Counted from the stretch's first letter, positions 33,280-45,407 are shown. The stretch is DNA of 45,466 nucleotides from Folioceros fuciformis (GCA_049999805.1 JBNGIO010006224.1:158895-204360); one strand, 5' to 3'. Notes: a model not told the origin generated them from the sequence alone. Made by a program: numbers and translations.

Positions 33280-33658
33280 CGTGGTTGAGCTCCAACCCAG
33301 CTTGGCGAAGGTGTGTGCGCGCGACACGTCAGATCTGGATCCCACGACGCCGGGTGCCGGTAGGGAAGGGCTGGCGAAGCATTTGTCCACTTCAACTTCT
33401 CCTTGCTGGGATCGAAGGGGCGTAGAGGAGGCCCGCGCTTCTGCTCTGCGGTTGTCTGCCGAGCCGTGTGGAGGAATCGCAGCCGTGCGAACCCATGCAC
33501 CTTGTCCGCTGCCGTTGTCTTGCCTCCCTCCTGTGAATGCGTGCCCTTCGAACTTTGCTTCTTGTTGCGTAAGGTTGCGAGCCGCGGAGGAAGGCGTCTG
33601 GGAACGTTCTTGCGGACAGGTCTGACATTGCAGCGTCTTGTTGCTGGCACTGGTCTCC

Positions 33659-34840
33659 ATGTCAGCGATCGGCACCTCCGACGATTCTCTCCGGTAAGCT
33701 TTGCTGCTGCTGCTGCTTGTGTTCCAAAGACTGCAAGCGCGCTGGGGAATGCATGGGCTGTTCTATGGCGAATACAAGCGGGGAATTACGGTTGAAACAC
33801 TATGGTGTGCAGACCCGGTGGAAAGGGAGGCGAGCGAGCGGTCGTGGGACATCCCATGCCGCTCGAGGACGGCACCTTTGGGAAGGCTATCCTGGTGCAA
33901 GTGAGAGGGAACAGGCGAGTGGTTTACTTGACGGTGACCACAGCCTTTGCCAACGCTCTGTTCACTGCGCTCAATATGCCGGCCTGCATCTTGTCCGATC
34001 TGTTGAACGAGGCAACATACCTCTCGCCGATCGGGTCTGTGTCCAAAATCCTCCTTGCTCAGCGAAATAGAGGTGGAGCCAGGGGGAACAAACTCACTGA
34101 CCATGGACCTGCAGAGAAAGTCGATGAGCCTGAGACCGATCCCGCCGATGACGTGCCGATTCCTGCTAGGCTGACAGGCAACAACGGTACCACTGGTGGC
34201 GCTGTTGACGAGAAGACCATAACGGGTGGTAGGGAAACGAAAGCTCTTGACGGAACTGACAAGTCTGAGAACCGGCAGAGAAAGCGCACCCCAGCGGAGG
34301 AGAAGCGGTGGCACCTCCACGTCTACAAGAAGCTTATGGTGCACCAGGAAGCTCAACTGAAAGAGACGACCCAGGAGGAGTACCATTGCCCGAATGCCGC
34401 TCTCGACCAGAACTGCTCCTTTTCGGTGTCTCCGGTCAGAGGCAAAAACTGTTCGTATTGCCGAGCGGAGATGACGGTGGAACTTGAGCCTGATACCGGG
34501 CTTGCCATGGTCGAGGATGCCCCTTCAGTGACTTTTATGGAGGATTTACAGTACATCCCGTTAACAGATGAGAGGACCTTCGCGGAGCTCGTGATGAAAG
34601 GGAAGGACATTCTTGACATGTCCACGGTAACGACCCGTGCCGTAACCGTCGGGATTAAACAGGTGAATGTTGCATTTCTTTGCTTGTAGAACAGGACCTT
34701 CATTTATCGTAGCTCGCTAGCCTAAGATGTTCCACGTCTATGTGTGACAGGTGTTGCAATTAGCTCATGCGGCATTCACTTCATCCACCCCGGTGACTGA
34801 TGTTTTCGGGTGCGTGGGACAGACCTTAGAACCCTATTGA
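33659..34840 (+). CDS. DUF674 family protein, copy C
   Basis: Three exons: 33659-33693, 33813-34662 and 34751-34840, giving 324 residues. Exon 1 (MSAIGTSDDSL plus a split Arg codon) is 35 bases; intron 2 is 88 bases. The N-terminal module is RRVVYLTVTTAFANALFTAL then EATYLSPIGSVSKIL. The Cys set is YHCP, DQNC, NCSYC. SVTFMEDLQYIPL and, from exon 3, LAHAAFTSSTPVTDVF complete the family pattern. It is clearly more distant from A and B than these are from each other, yet keeps the same intron positions and phases. It faces the transporter gene tail to tail, with 531 bases between the two stop codons. Confidence 0.8.
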
Positions 34841-35371
34841 GCGCACTTGGTACGCGTCATCGATGTATTCTTAATCGTGGGGTAAACGTGGGACAGACTT
34901 TCAAACCTAATTTCATAGATTTAGTATCAGTGCATCTGCAATTTGTATAAGTTTAGATATATTATTTATAAACATAAAAAAATGTAAAAATTCTGAAGGT
35001 AAATTTTATAATATATTTTCGGTCAACTCTAGGATTAAACATCCTGCCCTAGATTGGTAGATCAATACTTAGAAAGGATGCCACAGGAACAAGTAGCTAG
35101 ATTGTTCCATGGTACAAATTGGTCCAATCGAATTCTTGTTGTGCATACAGAGACTTTAACCTGAGGTGGGGGGAGCTCCCGAACAAGAAAGAGAGAGGTC
35201 GCAACTGACCGCACCGCATACAGCACTGAAGGACTCCTGCACCCTCAGAAACTTCCAGACGTCCCGCTTTACGAGTCTGAGAAGGGGATTCAGACCTGAG
35301 TGCAAGTAACTTGTTCGCGAATTCACAAGACATGGTCATTTGAAAGAATCTCCATCATGATAGTAGATCAA

Positions 35372-37463
35372 TTATCCTCGAACAAGAAAAAGGCCAATAG
35401 CCACCACAATGAATGTAGAGGGCACACCGAATCGAAGATGGTTCCAAAAAGAGAGGTTGTATCCGAGTAGTTGTGCCCTCCTAGCTTGCTCGCTCACGAT
35501 GAGGTTGGCTGCAGAGCCCACTAAGGTCAAATTGCCTGCCACAGTACTCACCCAGGCCAGAATGAGCCACGCCCTGGTCACACTGGCTCCAGGTGTGCTA
35601 GCTGCAGATGCTGCTACTCTGGAGCCCAGCAGAAGGACTGCACATACAGCAAAATTACTTTGGTCAAGTCACGTGGACAGTCCTGTGTTATATGAACAGC
35701 ACTGATTCTGTTGTGTTGGACAAGGATGAATACCAGTTGGAACATTGGAAGCAACATTCGAGAGGAGGATCACAACAAGTGCCAGGATGAACGTGCCCTT
35801 GACATCGTTAATTCGCGAGGAAGGCTCCACAGCATTCCAAAATGCCCCTGGTGCACCAGTCCTGTTGAATCCGTCCACCGATATGAACATGCCTGAGAAG
35901 AAGACTAGGAGAGAGTAAGAGACCTGCAGAACCCAAAACAACCAACACTAAGAGAGTGTCCATGTGATTCACCCCCTCCTCATTGCAGACATGGCAGATT
36001 TTGTCCGTTAGAACGATTGCAAGACACGAGAAGCCCACCTGATCAAGGCTGGGGCCTGCATCCCCGAAGTCCAGAACCATAAGCGCCACTGCTGCAGTGA
36101 TGGCACACCAGGACAGGTTTAAGCCTGCCAAAAGGGCTGCCAGCATCCCAAGAGTTATGCCATACACGCACACCTTATACTTCCGGCTGGGAGGCTTCTT
36201 CTTCTCCTGATTTGTCGGTTTCTGAGGCTCATCGGTTAGAGTTAGTTGGGTAATCAAATTTGCTGTCAGCTGGCCTGAAGGGGATGGACTCACAGGCAGC
36301 TGGGGATCATATGACAATGAACGCTGCCGTGGGCGGTGTGAGAGGGCATTCGTGGATTCCAGCCGTAGGAGATCAGTCATTTCCAAGGCTGCATGTCCGG
36401 TTGTGTGACTGTCCCTGGATCTCTCACTGTCTATCGCTGATATCTCGCCTCCATTCATTTCCGCCTTCCCAGTGTCTGTAGTCACGTCATCCGGAGAGAC
36501 ACTCTGATCTTGCATGAGACTGTAAGACGTCCGCGGGAGGGACTTGAATTGCCCATCCGTCACCTCTGATCTTGTTAGTTCTGGAGAGGAATGTTTGAGA
36601 GCCTGAGGAGACGGCGGCACAGATGACAAGCTTCTTGGAAGTTCTGTGCCATAGGGGGTGGCCAAGACATGACGAGTGTGAAACCCAGACGCGTCTTCCG
36701 CATCAAACAGAGGTGCCACTGGCGCCTTAGTCGTCAGGCTGAGGTCATTCGGAGCTTCCCCCTGGTGGCCCTCCACATCCTCCGGTAGGGACAATTTCCC
36801 CCAGTAAAGCGCAAGTAGCCCCAGTGTGTTTGCAACCATTCCTGCAGCAACTGCAGGGAGAATCCCAACCAAGAAAGTTCCAAAAGAGATTTTGCTTGTT
36901 ACTGCAATGACAAGATTTTGCGGATTTCCAATTGGTGTTGCTGCGGATCCTATGTTGGAACTGGAAGCAAGAGCGATGAGAAAAGGTTGAGGCCGAAGGT
37001 TTTTTTCCTTGCAAAGCTTTAGCACAAATCCAGTCAGAATCACACAAGTAGTATCATTAGTGAATAGGGCACTGGAAACAGCTGATAGGAAGCACACTCT
37101 GATCAGCAGATCCTTACCACCTTGACTCTTCCAAGAAAGGAGTGCACCCAGATACTTGAAAAGCTCTGCTCTCTCCAAGTAAACACTCACAGCCATGGTG
37201 CCAAACAATAGGCCCAAGATGGGAAGGTCAATAGCAGCAAAAGCCTGGGTAGGGGATTCCACTTGGAACACGACCATGAGAGCTGCCCCAAGAAGAGATC
37301 CTGCAGTTCGGCCGATAGGCAGGAAAGGGACAGCAGGAAAGACAGCCATAATCCAGAAGACGATGAATGCTATAGATCCTAACACTACTTTATAAAGCGG
37401 CGCCCAAGCCATGTGGCCAACTCCGAGGAAATCTGAGGAGGACGTCTCGAGAGAAATTGACAA
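35372..37463 (-). CDS. LSI2-like silicon/metalloid efflux transporter (ArsB/NhaD superfamily)
   Basis: Three exons: 37463-36039, 35923-35734 and 35637-35372, with introns of 115 and 96 bases, giving 626 residues. Strong LSI2-type motifs: [20 protein letters not shown] (41-60), [13 protein letters not shown] (78-90), [14 protein letters not shown] (131-144), [20 protein letters not shown] (168-187), [19 protein letters not shown] (448-466), [25 protein letters not shown] and [20 protein letters not shown]. The family exports silicic acid or arsenite from the cell, in plants by proton antiport at the plasma membrane. The substrate here is not decided by sequence. The cytosolic loop (about 223-430) is long and Ser/Pro-rich, which accounts for the size above the roughly 470 residues of rice LSI2. 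Met18 is an alternative start that aligns with the usual N-terminus. Confidence 0.88.
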
Positions 37464-39311
37464 CCACTACAAGTGGAGCTGGGACACCGATGCTACTATC
37501 GACCAATCCCTCATAGCGGTCAATCTGGAATGATATTGTCTCTTCCGTGGCAGGCTGTTCTGCTCACCAACAAATGGATGACGCATTGAGGTAAGATTGC
37601 ACCAGCACTCCTCCAGCTGATTCTAAAAGTGGGATTCTGCCACTCCCTAAAGTCTTCGCCTGGCACTGGTGTACCCTCCCATAACGTCCTGCAGCCACCA
37701 CGATCCAACAGCCCACGAGGTGCAGGTGAGCTGGCAGCGCAAACTTGAAGGCTGTGAGTATGAACAAAATCCAGGCCCGGCCAGCATTGGTCGTTCGTTG
37801 TGAATTCGATCTAGTGACCGAGTACACAATTGTCACAACAGACCGGAGATGCTGTCCAGGATCGTTAAACCCGACTGTACCAGAAACACAGTGCCTCAAA
37901 TGTTCACTAACAGACCTGTTCGACCAAAATCGCTCACGACGGAAGCCGAGGAGAGACGATTCCGAAGCAACTCTTGGTTGAAATAAAGCGAGCCAATCCC
38001 AATCAGGCACGACAATCAGAAGCGGGTTAGGAGCCAATGGCAAGCGCAATCACCGGGTTGCGTCGAATTCTGGGAACCGAAAATAAATGAGACCCATCTG
38101 TCCACCCACCCACACAACTTATAACTGCTTCCTCAATTCCAGCAAGTTTCTCAACAACAGCCAAACTCATGGACGAAGTTATCACGGGCTCGCTGCTGAG
38201 AAAACTGCACATGAATCCCGACCATCGACACAAACATTCCAGTGCGTCTATGCAGATACCTCCCAGACCCAGGACGCAGAAGCTACGCGGAAGAGCGTGC
38301 AAGCAGGAAGAAGAATTCTCACCTGGAGCGTGGCGCATGCAGAGAAGTGAACACGGTGGGGCCGTTGTCCCCACCAAAAATTTCATGCGCACATATGTCA
38401 ATGGAACCGCGCGCAACGAGAAAAAGAGAGAGCCTAAAGGCGCAGCAGAGGAGAAGGGCGGAGCGGAGAGGCCTGGGTAAGTCACTCTGTGGCTCGCTAC
38501 TGCTGCTGCTCCTGTTGAAGAGGAGCGGGAAGGAGCCAGCAGTGCGATAGCACCGGACCCCGTTACGCCACGCCCTCCCCGCCCCGGTACTACTCGCCCG
38601 ATCGTGCTCCACAACGCCGCCTCCTAATGATCCATCTTCACCTCTAATCAAATCTTGTTTCCACTCGGACAAAGCAACATGCGGTCCCGGTACCTGGGCC
38701 TCTAACCTGCTTCCTTTGGCCGCACGCGAAGGGGCCAGTCGGGAAGCAGAAAACTTCATAAACGATTTGCGCAAACAAAAAAAAAGAAAGGAGGATGCAG
38801 GTTTGTCAATTAACCGACTCATGGGCCAAAGGAAAGGCCATACGACTCTGAAAAGTGTTGGCACGTGGCAAAAACAGGATGGTGTTTCAGTCTTCCACTC
38901 TCCTTCTGGCTCCACACCAGTAGCGACAGAAGCATGAGTAGCCAAGTTACTTTCTATGGACTGGCCCCACGCCAAAATTCGTCTTCGCCATTGCACTGGA
39001 ATCCTCCTGGCTTCGCACGCGCGCCATTTGTGAACTCTCTTACCACCAACGTGTCGCTCCTCAGCACCTGGACTGTGGTCACCCAGGTTGGTGGATGCAT
39101 GACGAGAGAAAAATTGTTGCATGCAAAGCAAAACGGCACGGACCCGATGCCGGCGTGGATGCCCACTTCAGCATGACGGAGGGATTCGCATCGTGGGAGC
39201 TTAGTGGCCGTCCAGAGTCCACCCTTTCCCTCTCCACAGCTGCAGTCCGATATCCTGTGCTTGAGGCAACCAATTTTGGAGAACATTAGACACACATTGT
39301 ACACAACTAGG
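37464..39311. other. Intergenic: transporter promoter and AP-3 mu 3' flank
   Basis: Lies between two minus-strand genes: the upstream region of the transporter (left) and the 3' flank of the AP-3 mu gene (right). Open frames on both strands around 38030-39130 lack any family similarity and overlap each other, so no gene is called. An upstream transporter leader exon could be hidden here. Confidence 0.5.
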
Positions 39312-41346
39312 CTAAACCCGGATTTCGTAGTTCGCAGCTCGTGTTACAGCTCTGAATTTTCTGTAGATGCGATATCCCGCACTTTCTACATCAATCTTCC
39401 CGATTTGGAGACCGGAAATGGCTAAGCCCATTATTTTGAATCCCACTAAGATCGTGGGATACTGTGCGAGGCGATCTAGACCTGCCTGCAGCTGCACGGT
39501 GCCCGTCAAGCACGGGGATTTGTCTTTGGGAATGCGCCCTACGATCCACGCGGATACCTGAAACACGTTGGAGAACGGTCTACCATTAACGAAGCTGTCA
39601 TGGGGCAATTTCTCACACACGTATGCATCAGCTATCCAACGGCGACAGTTAACTGCAAAAGGGACATGCAAGCAACAGCGAGCTCAAACAAGCTCAACAT
39701 GCCCACCTTGGTGCTGTGATTGTACGTCACAGTGCCGTGATTCGCTGTCAAGTTCGATGATCGAACCCCAGGAGGCCACGGTAGCTGGACAATGATAGAG
39801 TCCACCGGCTTGCCAGTATCATAGCGGATACCAACCATGACACTGACCCGACAAACCCCTCCACCAGAAGTGAGTTGTGGCTTGACATATATTGGCGTGT
39901 TCCTCAGACCTTTCACCCTAGAAGACAACCAACAACTCAAGTTCACTGCCCATTTTGCTCCAAAACGCTAAGGGAATGGCCAAAAAGCCAGGCCTGCCCT
40001 TTCTTCAAACCTTTGCACAGCCACGACACAATTCTTACAACAAACCTGTAACTCAAAAGCTTGAATGGCCCGTCCGGAGGAATGAATGAAAGAGTCTGAT
40101 TGGATTCCCACAAGCGATAGCGGACACAAGGATGGAACCGGACATCATTCAGTATCGATGGATTCGTGAAGGTCAAACTGACGTTTGGCATCCCAGAAAG
40201 CCGGGAATTCGCCTGGACTTCTCCATATACTTCACATCTTTTAAGAAAACCATCCCTGAGCAGAACCATCACATCACAGCAGAAAAAGGTAAGGCATACA
40301 TGCCCTACAATCCTAAGAGACAGGTTCCACGAAGCAACATCGGCACACCTGCTAACGGTCGCATCCATCTCCTCCACAAGATCGAAATACATCTCATTGG
40401 GGACATGCTTTATCCCATTGGCTCGCCATGAGACATTTGACGCTGCTGCCAGGGGAAGAGAACTTCCAACAGTGGAACTCCCACCAGTCACCACGCTTAA
40501 CACCCTGCTAACCAGATTCGGTGTGGATATCATTTCCTTCAGTATGTTCGGTTCAGTTGTCAAAGGAAACCCGCTGTCCATCATCTCATCCAGCAGCTGG
40601 CAAACATGTATGAAAGCTTTCTGTCAGAGTCATTCTACTTCCCACACTCGCTCCCTCCCCAAATACTGATGGGAAAACTTGCTCACCTGGTAAACAACTA
40701 CAAAGTTGTCTTTAATCAAGTCTTCGTTCAACCCTCCGAGGTAATCAGAAACCACATCTGCGACCCTGCAGAGAAACTTCAGCATGAGAGAGATTCAGCA
40801 ACATCATTCTCGGCCCCAACAATTGACTACAATCTCAGGTTTGCACGATCCGGGTTCCAGCCACAGTCCCTCAGCGACTCTAACAAAGCCAAAAACGTTC
40901 TACGTTCACCTCGATTGCAAGCAGTGGTGGCATCTCCGACTTGGAACACGCCAAAAAAGTAACACCTTCTCGAACAATGTTGACCATGTAATAAGTCGGA
41001 GACGCAAGCACACTTGGTGCTTGTGCGGTTCCCTTCAATGGCGAGCAACCACTTGAGAGAGTCAGCTACGGCACCTCAGTTCAAACGGTTCCACATCCCC
41101 CGACATCACAAACCCTTGAACACATACATTGTGCAGGAAGCCTTCTCCGTGCGTCTGTGACCAGAACCAGCTGCACGCAGATGGATCCACTGGACGTCCC
41201 ATCCATTGCTTCTCAAGAATCACTTCCCTGGGGCAGCTCAGTCATCAATGATTCTGCGCAAAACAAAACGAGACCGACAGCTAGAATAAAATAACACAGA
41301 GCATCACTTACCCTGTATCCGACAACAAAAACATGCAATCCAACAT
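39312..41346 (-). CDS. AP3M: AP-3 complex subunit mu
   Basis: Eight exons: 41346-41312, 41227-41128, 41032-40910, 40776-40687, 40596-40349, 40255-40046, 39917-39707 and 39557-39312. They join in frame to 420 residues, about the usual plant length (near 415). The N-terminal longin-like half reads MLDCMFLLSDTGEVILEKQW, GVTFLACSKSEMPPLLAIE, YLGGLNEDLIKDNFVVVYQ and GFPLTTEPNILKEMI. The mu-homology half has EVYGEVQANSRLSGMPNVSL, RFHPCVRYRLWESNQTLSF, IPPDGPFKLLSYR, IVGRIPKDKSPCLTG and LVGFKIMGLAISGL. AP-3 mu recognises tyrosine-based cargo signals and sorts proteins from Golgi or endosomes to the vacuole. No disabling change was found. A Mutator-like element sits about 260 bases upstream of the start codon. 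Confidence 0.92.
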
Positions 41347-41609
41347 GGTGACAAAAGAGAGCGGCAGGCCCTGCCTTGCAACGAAGCGCAGAAGGTGTTT
41401 GTAAGATATCAGTTGCGGTGAATACAACCCAGAGAAGACGATTCCAAGACGGGCTACAGGTTTGCACAGCCGGGGCGAACACTTGAACTGTACGTGCCAC
41501 GAGTAAGTTCTGAAGGAGATTAGGTTTCGCTTGGAGAGGTTTGCGTTCGTTTGCCGGGTTTATTCGCAGCTCAGCTTTAATAACGAGGGGCAAAGAGGAC
41601 TCTAAGATG

Positions 41610-41830
41610 GCCTGCGTCTCAATCTCCGATCCAATAAATGCTTCGCCCGTGTGTAATCCCCCGTGGCATAGCATCCCCATCCTCTGCCATGCATCTCTCT
41701 TCACCCAACTCTCTGTACAGGAAATCACATACCGCGATCTCCTTACTCGTATCGCCCAGTTTTGCCACCTCCTAGTTTAAGCCGTCGAACCATGTAAGTC
41801 GTGAAACCATGTTCAACGCGTGAAACCGGG
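41610..41830 (+). repeat. Left terminal inverted repeat of the MULE
   Basis: Aligns with the reverse complement of 45190-45407. Shared blocks include GATCCAATAAATGCTTCGCCC, CCATGCATCTCTCTTCACCC and CAGTTTTGCCACCTCCTAGT. Inside, it runs into GTGAAACC.GGTTGAACGC short repeats (41800-41850). Confidence 0.88.
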
Positions 41831-42080
41831 TTGAACGCGTGAAACCGTGCACGATCTTTTGAGGAGCAAGGCAAAGAGACCCCGGAGCAAGGAGCCGGAG
41901 GTAGGAGGCGTGTGGCATAGTGGGCAAGGAGGAGCCGGAGCATCTCGTTTATCTCTTTACAACTATTTGGCGTATGTCATGGCCAAAAAACGAAACGAAA
42001 ACAAGCTAATATGCAACAGCGCCTATAGGGTCACTTTCTTCTTCTTGGGTCATTCTTCTATGCCTTTAAATCGCATAAGT

Positions 42081-44130
42081 CTATTTGCTATTCGTCTCTT
42101 TGTTTGAAACTATCTCTTCCAAGGCTGGTCTGCTGGCTGACACTTCGTCCACCCTTGCTGAAACGTGCATAAGGAGACCTTGTGCCTGCTTCATTATTGC
42201 ATATGTCTCATCTAGGATAGCAGGTTTGGCTTGAACCATGCTATGCATATTCATGTAGATGGCATCCAAGCCCCGACGTCGTTTCATCCTCAAATCTGCC
42301 AAGTTAGACGGGTTGCTCTGAAGGGTGGCCACATCTTCATTACTACACGGCACATGATCCTTATCCATTACCTCGTCACATGCCTGGCCTTCATCACTTA
42401 CCGCATTGCAGTTCAGGTCGGGTAAAGTACATCCCTCCTCTTGCCCTACAACATATCCTCCATTGGTACACCAAGAAAGTTGAGAAGTTTCTTCAAATAT
42501 ACCACAAACCTGTTGCACCTTTACGACATGCTTGCATACAAAACCTCACTGCTCCATTCCACATGAGCAAAAAGCCCAATGAGAGTGTGCAACTTCAATA
42601 CAATATAAGTGATCATTGTTGTCTAACAACATGCAATATGCAATAGTAGATCCAAGAGTCGTGGAAAAGATGATGACAGCCTCGTCTACAATACCACTTG
42701 TTGCAGCAACGACATGTTCGTACACCTTTTCCTACTTTGAATTAGGCTTGTAACCTCCAGCCTTAGTGAAATCAAGATACCAATAATGTCGGGCTACCTC
42801 GTTCACTACTTGATGCAATAACCAATCCATGCGCCTACCTGACAACGTTGCTTTGGTGAATGACACTCTTTCTTTTAGAAAACGGTGAAAAGCCTCCAAG
42901 GCAGAAGTTGTGTCTTGCCCAACATGAGGGTATGCCCTATAGGTCTTCATCCACATTTCTGTGAAATAAAAACAAGGCATGTCAGAAAAACAACGAAAAG
43001 GAACAGTATAACTAGTTGACACTAACCCTGAACATAGCAAATATTACCTACAGAGTTTTCCCACTACTTCCAGAAGTAGTCATCGAATCCTGGCTCAGTA
43101 ACATTCCACTCCTTATAGAAAAACTCCAACAGCACCTTACCCCATGCTACTGTCTCATCTTGTGTCTTGTGACCCCTGACATACATAATGTCTGCAAGAG
43201 CTGCCCATGTCGCCTTCCTTGCTACAGGCTACTTAACCTTCTTCAAAAGGTTTCACTGCTATGCCTTTCTAACATGCCACAAGCACAAAATAACATGTAT
43301 GTTTACTCCCCATACCTGTTTGAAGGCAGCCAATCATCCACTAGAAAACAACTAGGCGTCCACGAAGAACATGTGCTCAGTGCAATCTTTTGAGAGGCCC
43401 CAACCAAGACACCAGAGACATTATGGTAGCTTCTTGGGTTAGTGCTCATGTTACTGGAATACCATTCAAGTGGTGATCAAAAACCATGCTAGTGAATAGA
43501 TGATACCTATACTTATTCAGCCCGAATGTAGCGTCCATCGCTACAACACTATTGTTACCATGTTTGATCAACATGTGCCGCATAAAGGAGTTTACAAGCC
43601 TAAAACAAAAGGCTCATCCTAGAAGACAAGATGAGCATAGAGTTTCAACCACATGTCAGTGGACTTATCATCATCAGGATCCAACTTCCACTCACCAGCT
43701 TCTACTTGTCATTTGACGTTCAAGACATCCTTTCGTTGCATGTAATCATCACGAACATCCTCGATGTTCTCTCCATGTATATAGTGACTCATCTTCTCAT
43801 ACACAACTGCAACATGTTTGCACATAATTTATTTCAGAGACGAAAACCTTACAATAAAGACAATGTTTTACCTATTCCTTCTTGTCTTTTGAGAGCTAAG
43901 GAGCTCTTGACAATTTGGGGTAACCATCATACCGGGGACCATGACAAACATCACCAACCCGATCTGTATGTTGTCCTTGGTGAAGAATGATCTGAGCTAC
44001 TTCAGGAAATATGAACATTTGCTTCACAACAAGGTTGGCCATACGACCAGTCTTCATTCGAACATTTCTAGGTGTGGTAGCTGCTCGAAAATCTTTTGGT
44101 CCATAGGAACACCAATACCTATACAAGAGA
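42081..44130 (-). pseudogene. MULE transposase, nonsense-ridden
   Basis: Read on the minus strand from about 44130: an N-terminal piece (GRMANLVVKQMFIFPEVAQI), then the MULE DDE core, VVAMDATFGLNKYRYHLFTSM and VFDHHLNGIPVT (MDATFG at 43538-43521), then ILCLWHVRKA (about 43250-43285), TTSALEAFHRFLKERV and SGRRMDWLLHQVVNEVARHY (42940-42780). A SWIM-type zinc finger follows, CSCGMEQ, stop, GFVCKH (42570-42529), and a tail ends at 42081. At least nine stops and some frame changes interrupt it, including within the SWIM finger. Family roles: DNA cleavage by the DDE core and DNA binding by the zinc finger. This copy is dead. Confidence 0.8.
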
Positions 44131-44179
44131 AGAACATGTATTTCAGCATAGCTTCTGAAAGTAATTGAATCAATTACCT

Positions 44180-44313
44180 ACCGTATGTCTTACAGCCAAA
44201 ATGCCACAAGATTGTGGAAGGGTGTACACAAGTGCATAGACATGTTACCGTATGTCTTACAGCCAAAATGCCACAAGATTGTGGAAGGGTGTACACAAGT
44301 GCATAGACATGTT
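44180..44313. repeat. 67-bp tandem duplication inside the MULE
   Basis: ACCGTATGTCTTACAGCCAA ... GCATAGACATGTT occurs twice, directly adjacent with a 67-base period and essentially identical, so it is recent. Confidence 0.9.
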
Positions 44314-44489
44314 AGCCTTAGCTATTCGGCTGTTTGCCAAATGCAGCAGGGTAGATTATATCAGCCATACTCAGGCCCTAAAATAATGTGGCAGTGCTTT
44401 CACAAGCAGTCCCAATTTGAAATAGAAGGCATAGCATGTCTCAGCGATAGCTTTGGTAAAAAATGGTGTACAAACATTGTCATCCTGAA

Positions 44490-44810
44490 ACAAAAGGAAT
44501 AGAAGCAACCTGTAAAAAGGATCTCATCTCGAAAAAGAAGGAATACAAGTAACCTATAAACAAGATCTCATCTCGAAAAAGAAGGAACACAAGCAACCTA
44601 TAAACNNNNNNNNNNNNNNNNNNNNNNNNNNNNNNNNNNNNNNNNNNNNNNNNNNNNNNNNNNNNNNNNNNNNNNNNNNNNNNNNNNNNNNNNNNNNNNN
44701 NNNNNCCTATAAACAGGGTCTCATCTCGAAAAAGAAGGAACACAAGCAACTTGTAAAAAAGATCTCATCCCGAAATCGCCTGAACACAAGCAACCTGTAA
44801 AAAGAATCTT
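44490..44810. repeat. 44-bp minisatellite around a 100-N gap
   Basis: Unit GATCTCATCTCGAAAAAGAA / GGAACACAAGCAACCTATAA / ACAA; starts at 44520 and 44564 fix a 44-base period. At least five copies are visible on the two sides of the gap at 44606-44705, so the gap is probably unresolved array length. Lies inside the MULE near its right end. Confidence 0.9.
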
Positions 44811-45061
44811 GGGCCAATTCCATTTAACCTTCAAGAGGGTTTTACGCACCTCACGTACAACACCGGTGTGTCCAATGATGGCACAATAGCCGGCCGCAGG
44901 GCATTTCGACTCTTCGAATCTTTGCGATAAAAGGTGGTCGTACAAAACACAACCACAAAATCCTCCACAAGACTCCATTGAATGAATGCGACTTGCAGTT
45001 GCTTTTGCATTTGCCCATCTAACGTGTCTGTATTGAAATGTTCGAGCAGTGGGATCTAGAC

Positions 45062-45161
45062 NNNNNNNNNNNNNNNNNNNNNNNNNNNNNNNNNNNNNNN
45101 NNNNNNNNNNNNNNNNNNNNNNNNNNNNNNNNNNNNNNNNNNNNNNNNNNNNNNNNNNNNN
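45062..45161. other. 100-N assembly gap near the MULE right end
   Basis: Exactly 100 unknown bases just inside the right terminal inverted repeat; the true element length is therefore uncertain. Confidence 0.95.
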
Positions 45162-45189
45162 TGCTCGCTTTAGGGTTTAAGCAAAATGG

Positions 45190-45407
45190 TTGTTGAAGCT
45201 TAAACCCGCTTTCATGGCTTACATGGTTTCACGGCTGAGACTAGGAGGTGGCAAAACTGAACGATACGAGTAGAGGTGATCATAACATGTGATTTCTTGT
45301 AGAGAGAGATGGGTGAAGAGAGATGCATGGCGGAGGATAGGGACGCCATGCCACGGAGGGTTACACAGGGGCGAAGCATTTATTGGATCAAAGATTGAGA
45401 CCCAGGC
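45190..45407 (-). repeat. Right terminal inverted repeat of the MULE
   Basis: Inverted partner of 41610-41830, with clear but imperfect identity including several small indels. It ends CCCAGGC, directly followed by the 9-bp target duplication. Confidence 0.88.

Noticed and set aside
33203-33625. 140-codon plus frame just before DUF674 copy C, with an overlapping long minus frame
   Set aside because: Both strands are open because the DNA is GC-rich. It lies where the promoter and leader of copy C are expected and shows no family similarity.
38027-39131. Long minus-strand frames between the transporter and AP-3 mu genes
   Set aside because: Two overlapping frames, arginine- and serine-rich, with no motif and no convincing splice partners.
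41213-41728. 171-codon minus frame upstream of AP-3 mu
   Set aside because: It runs out of frame across the true first exon (41346-41312), the adjoining intron, the target duplication and the MULE end.
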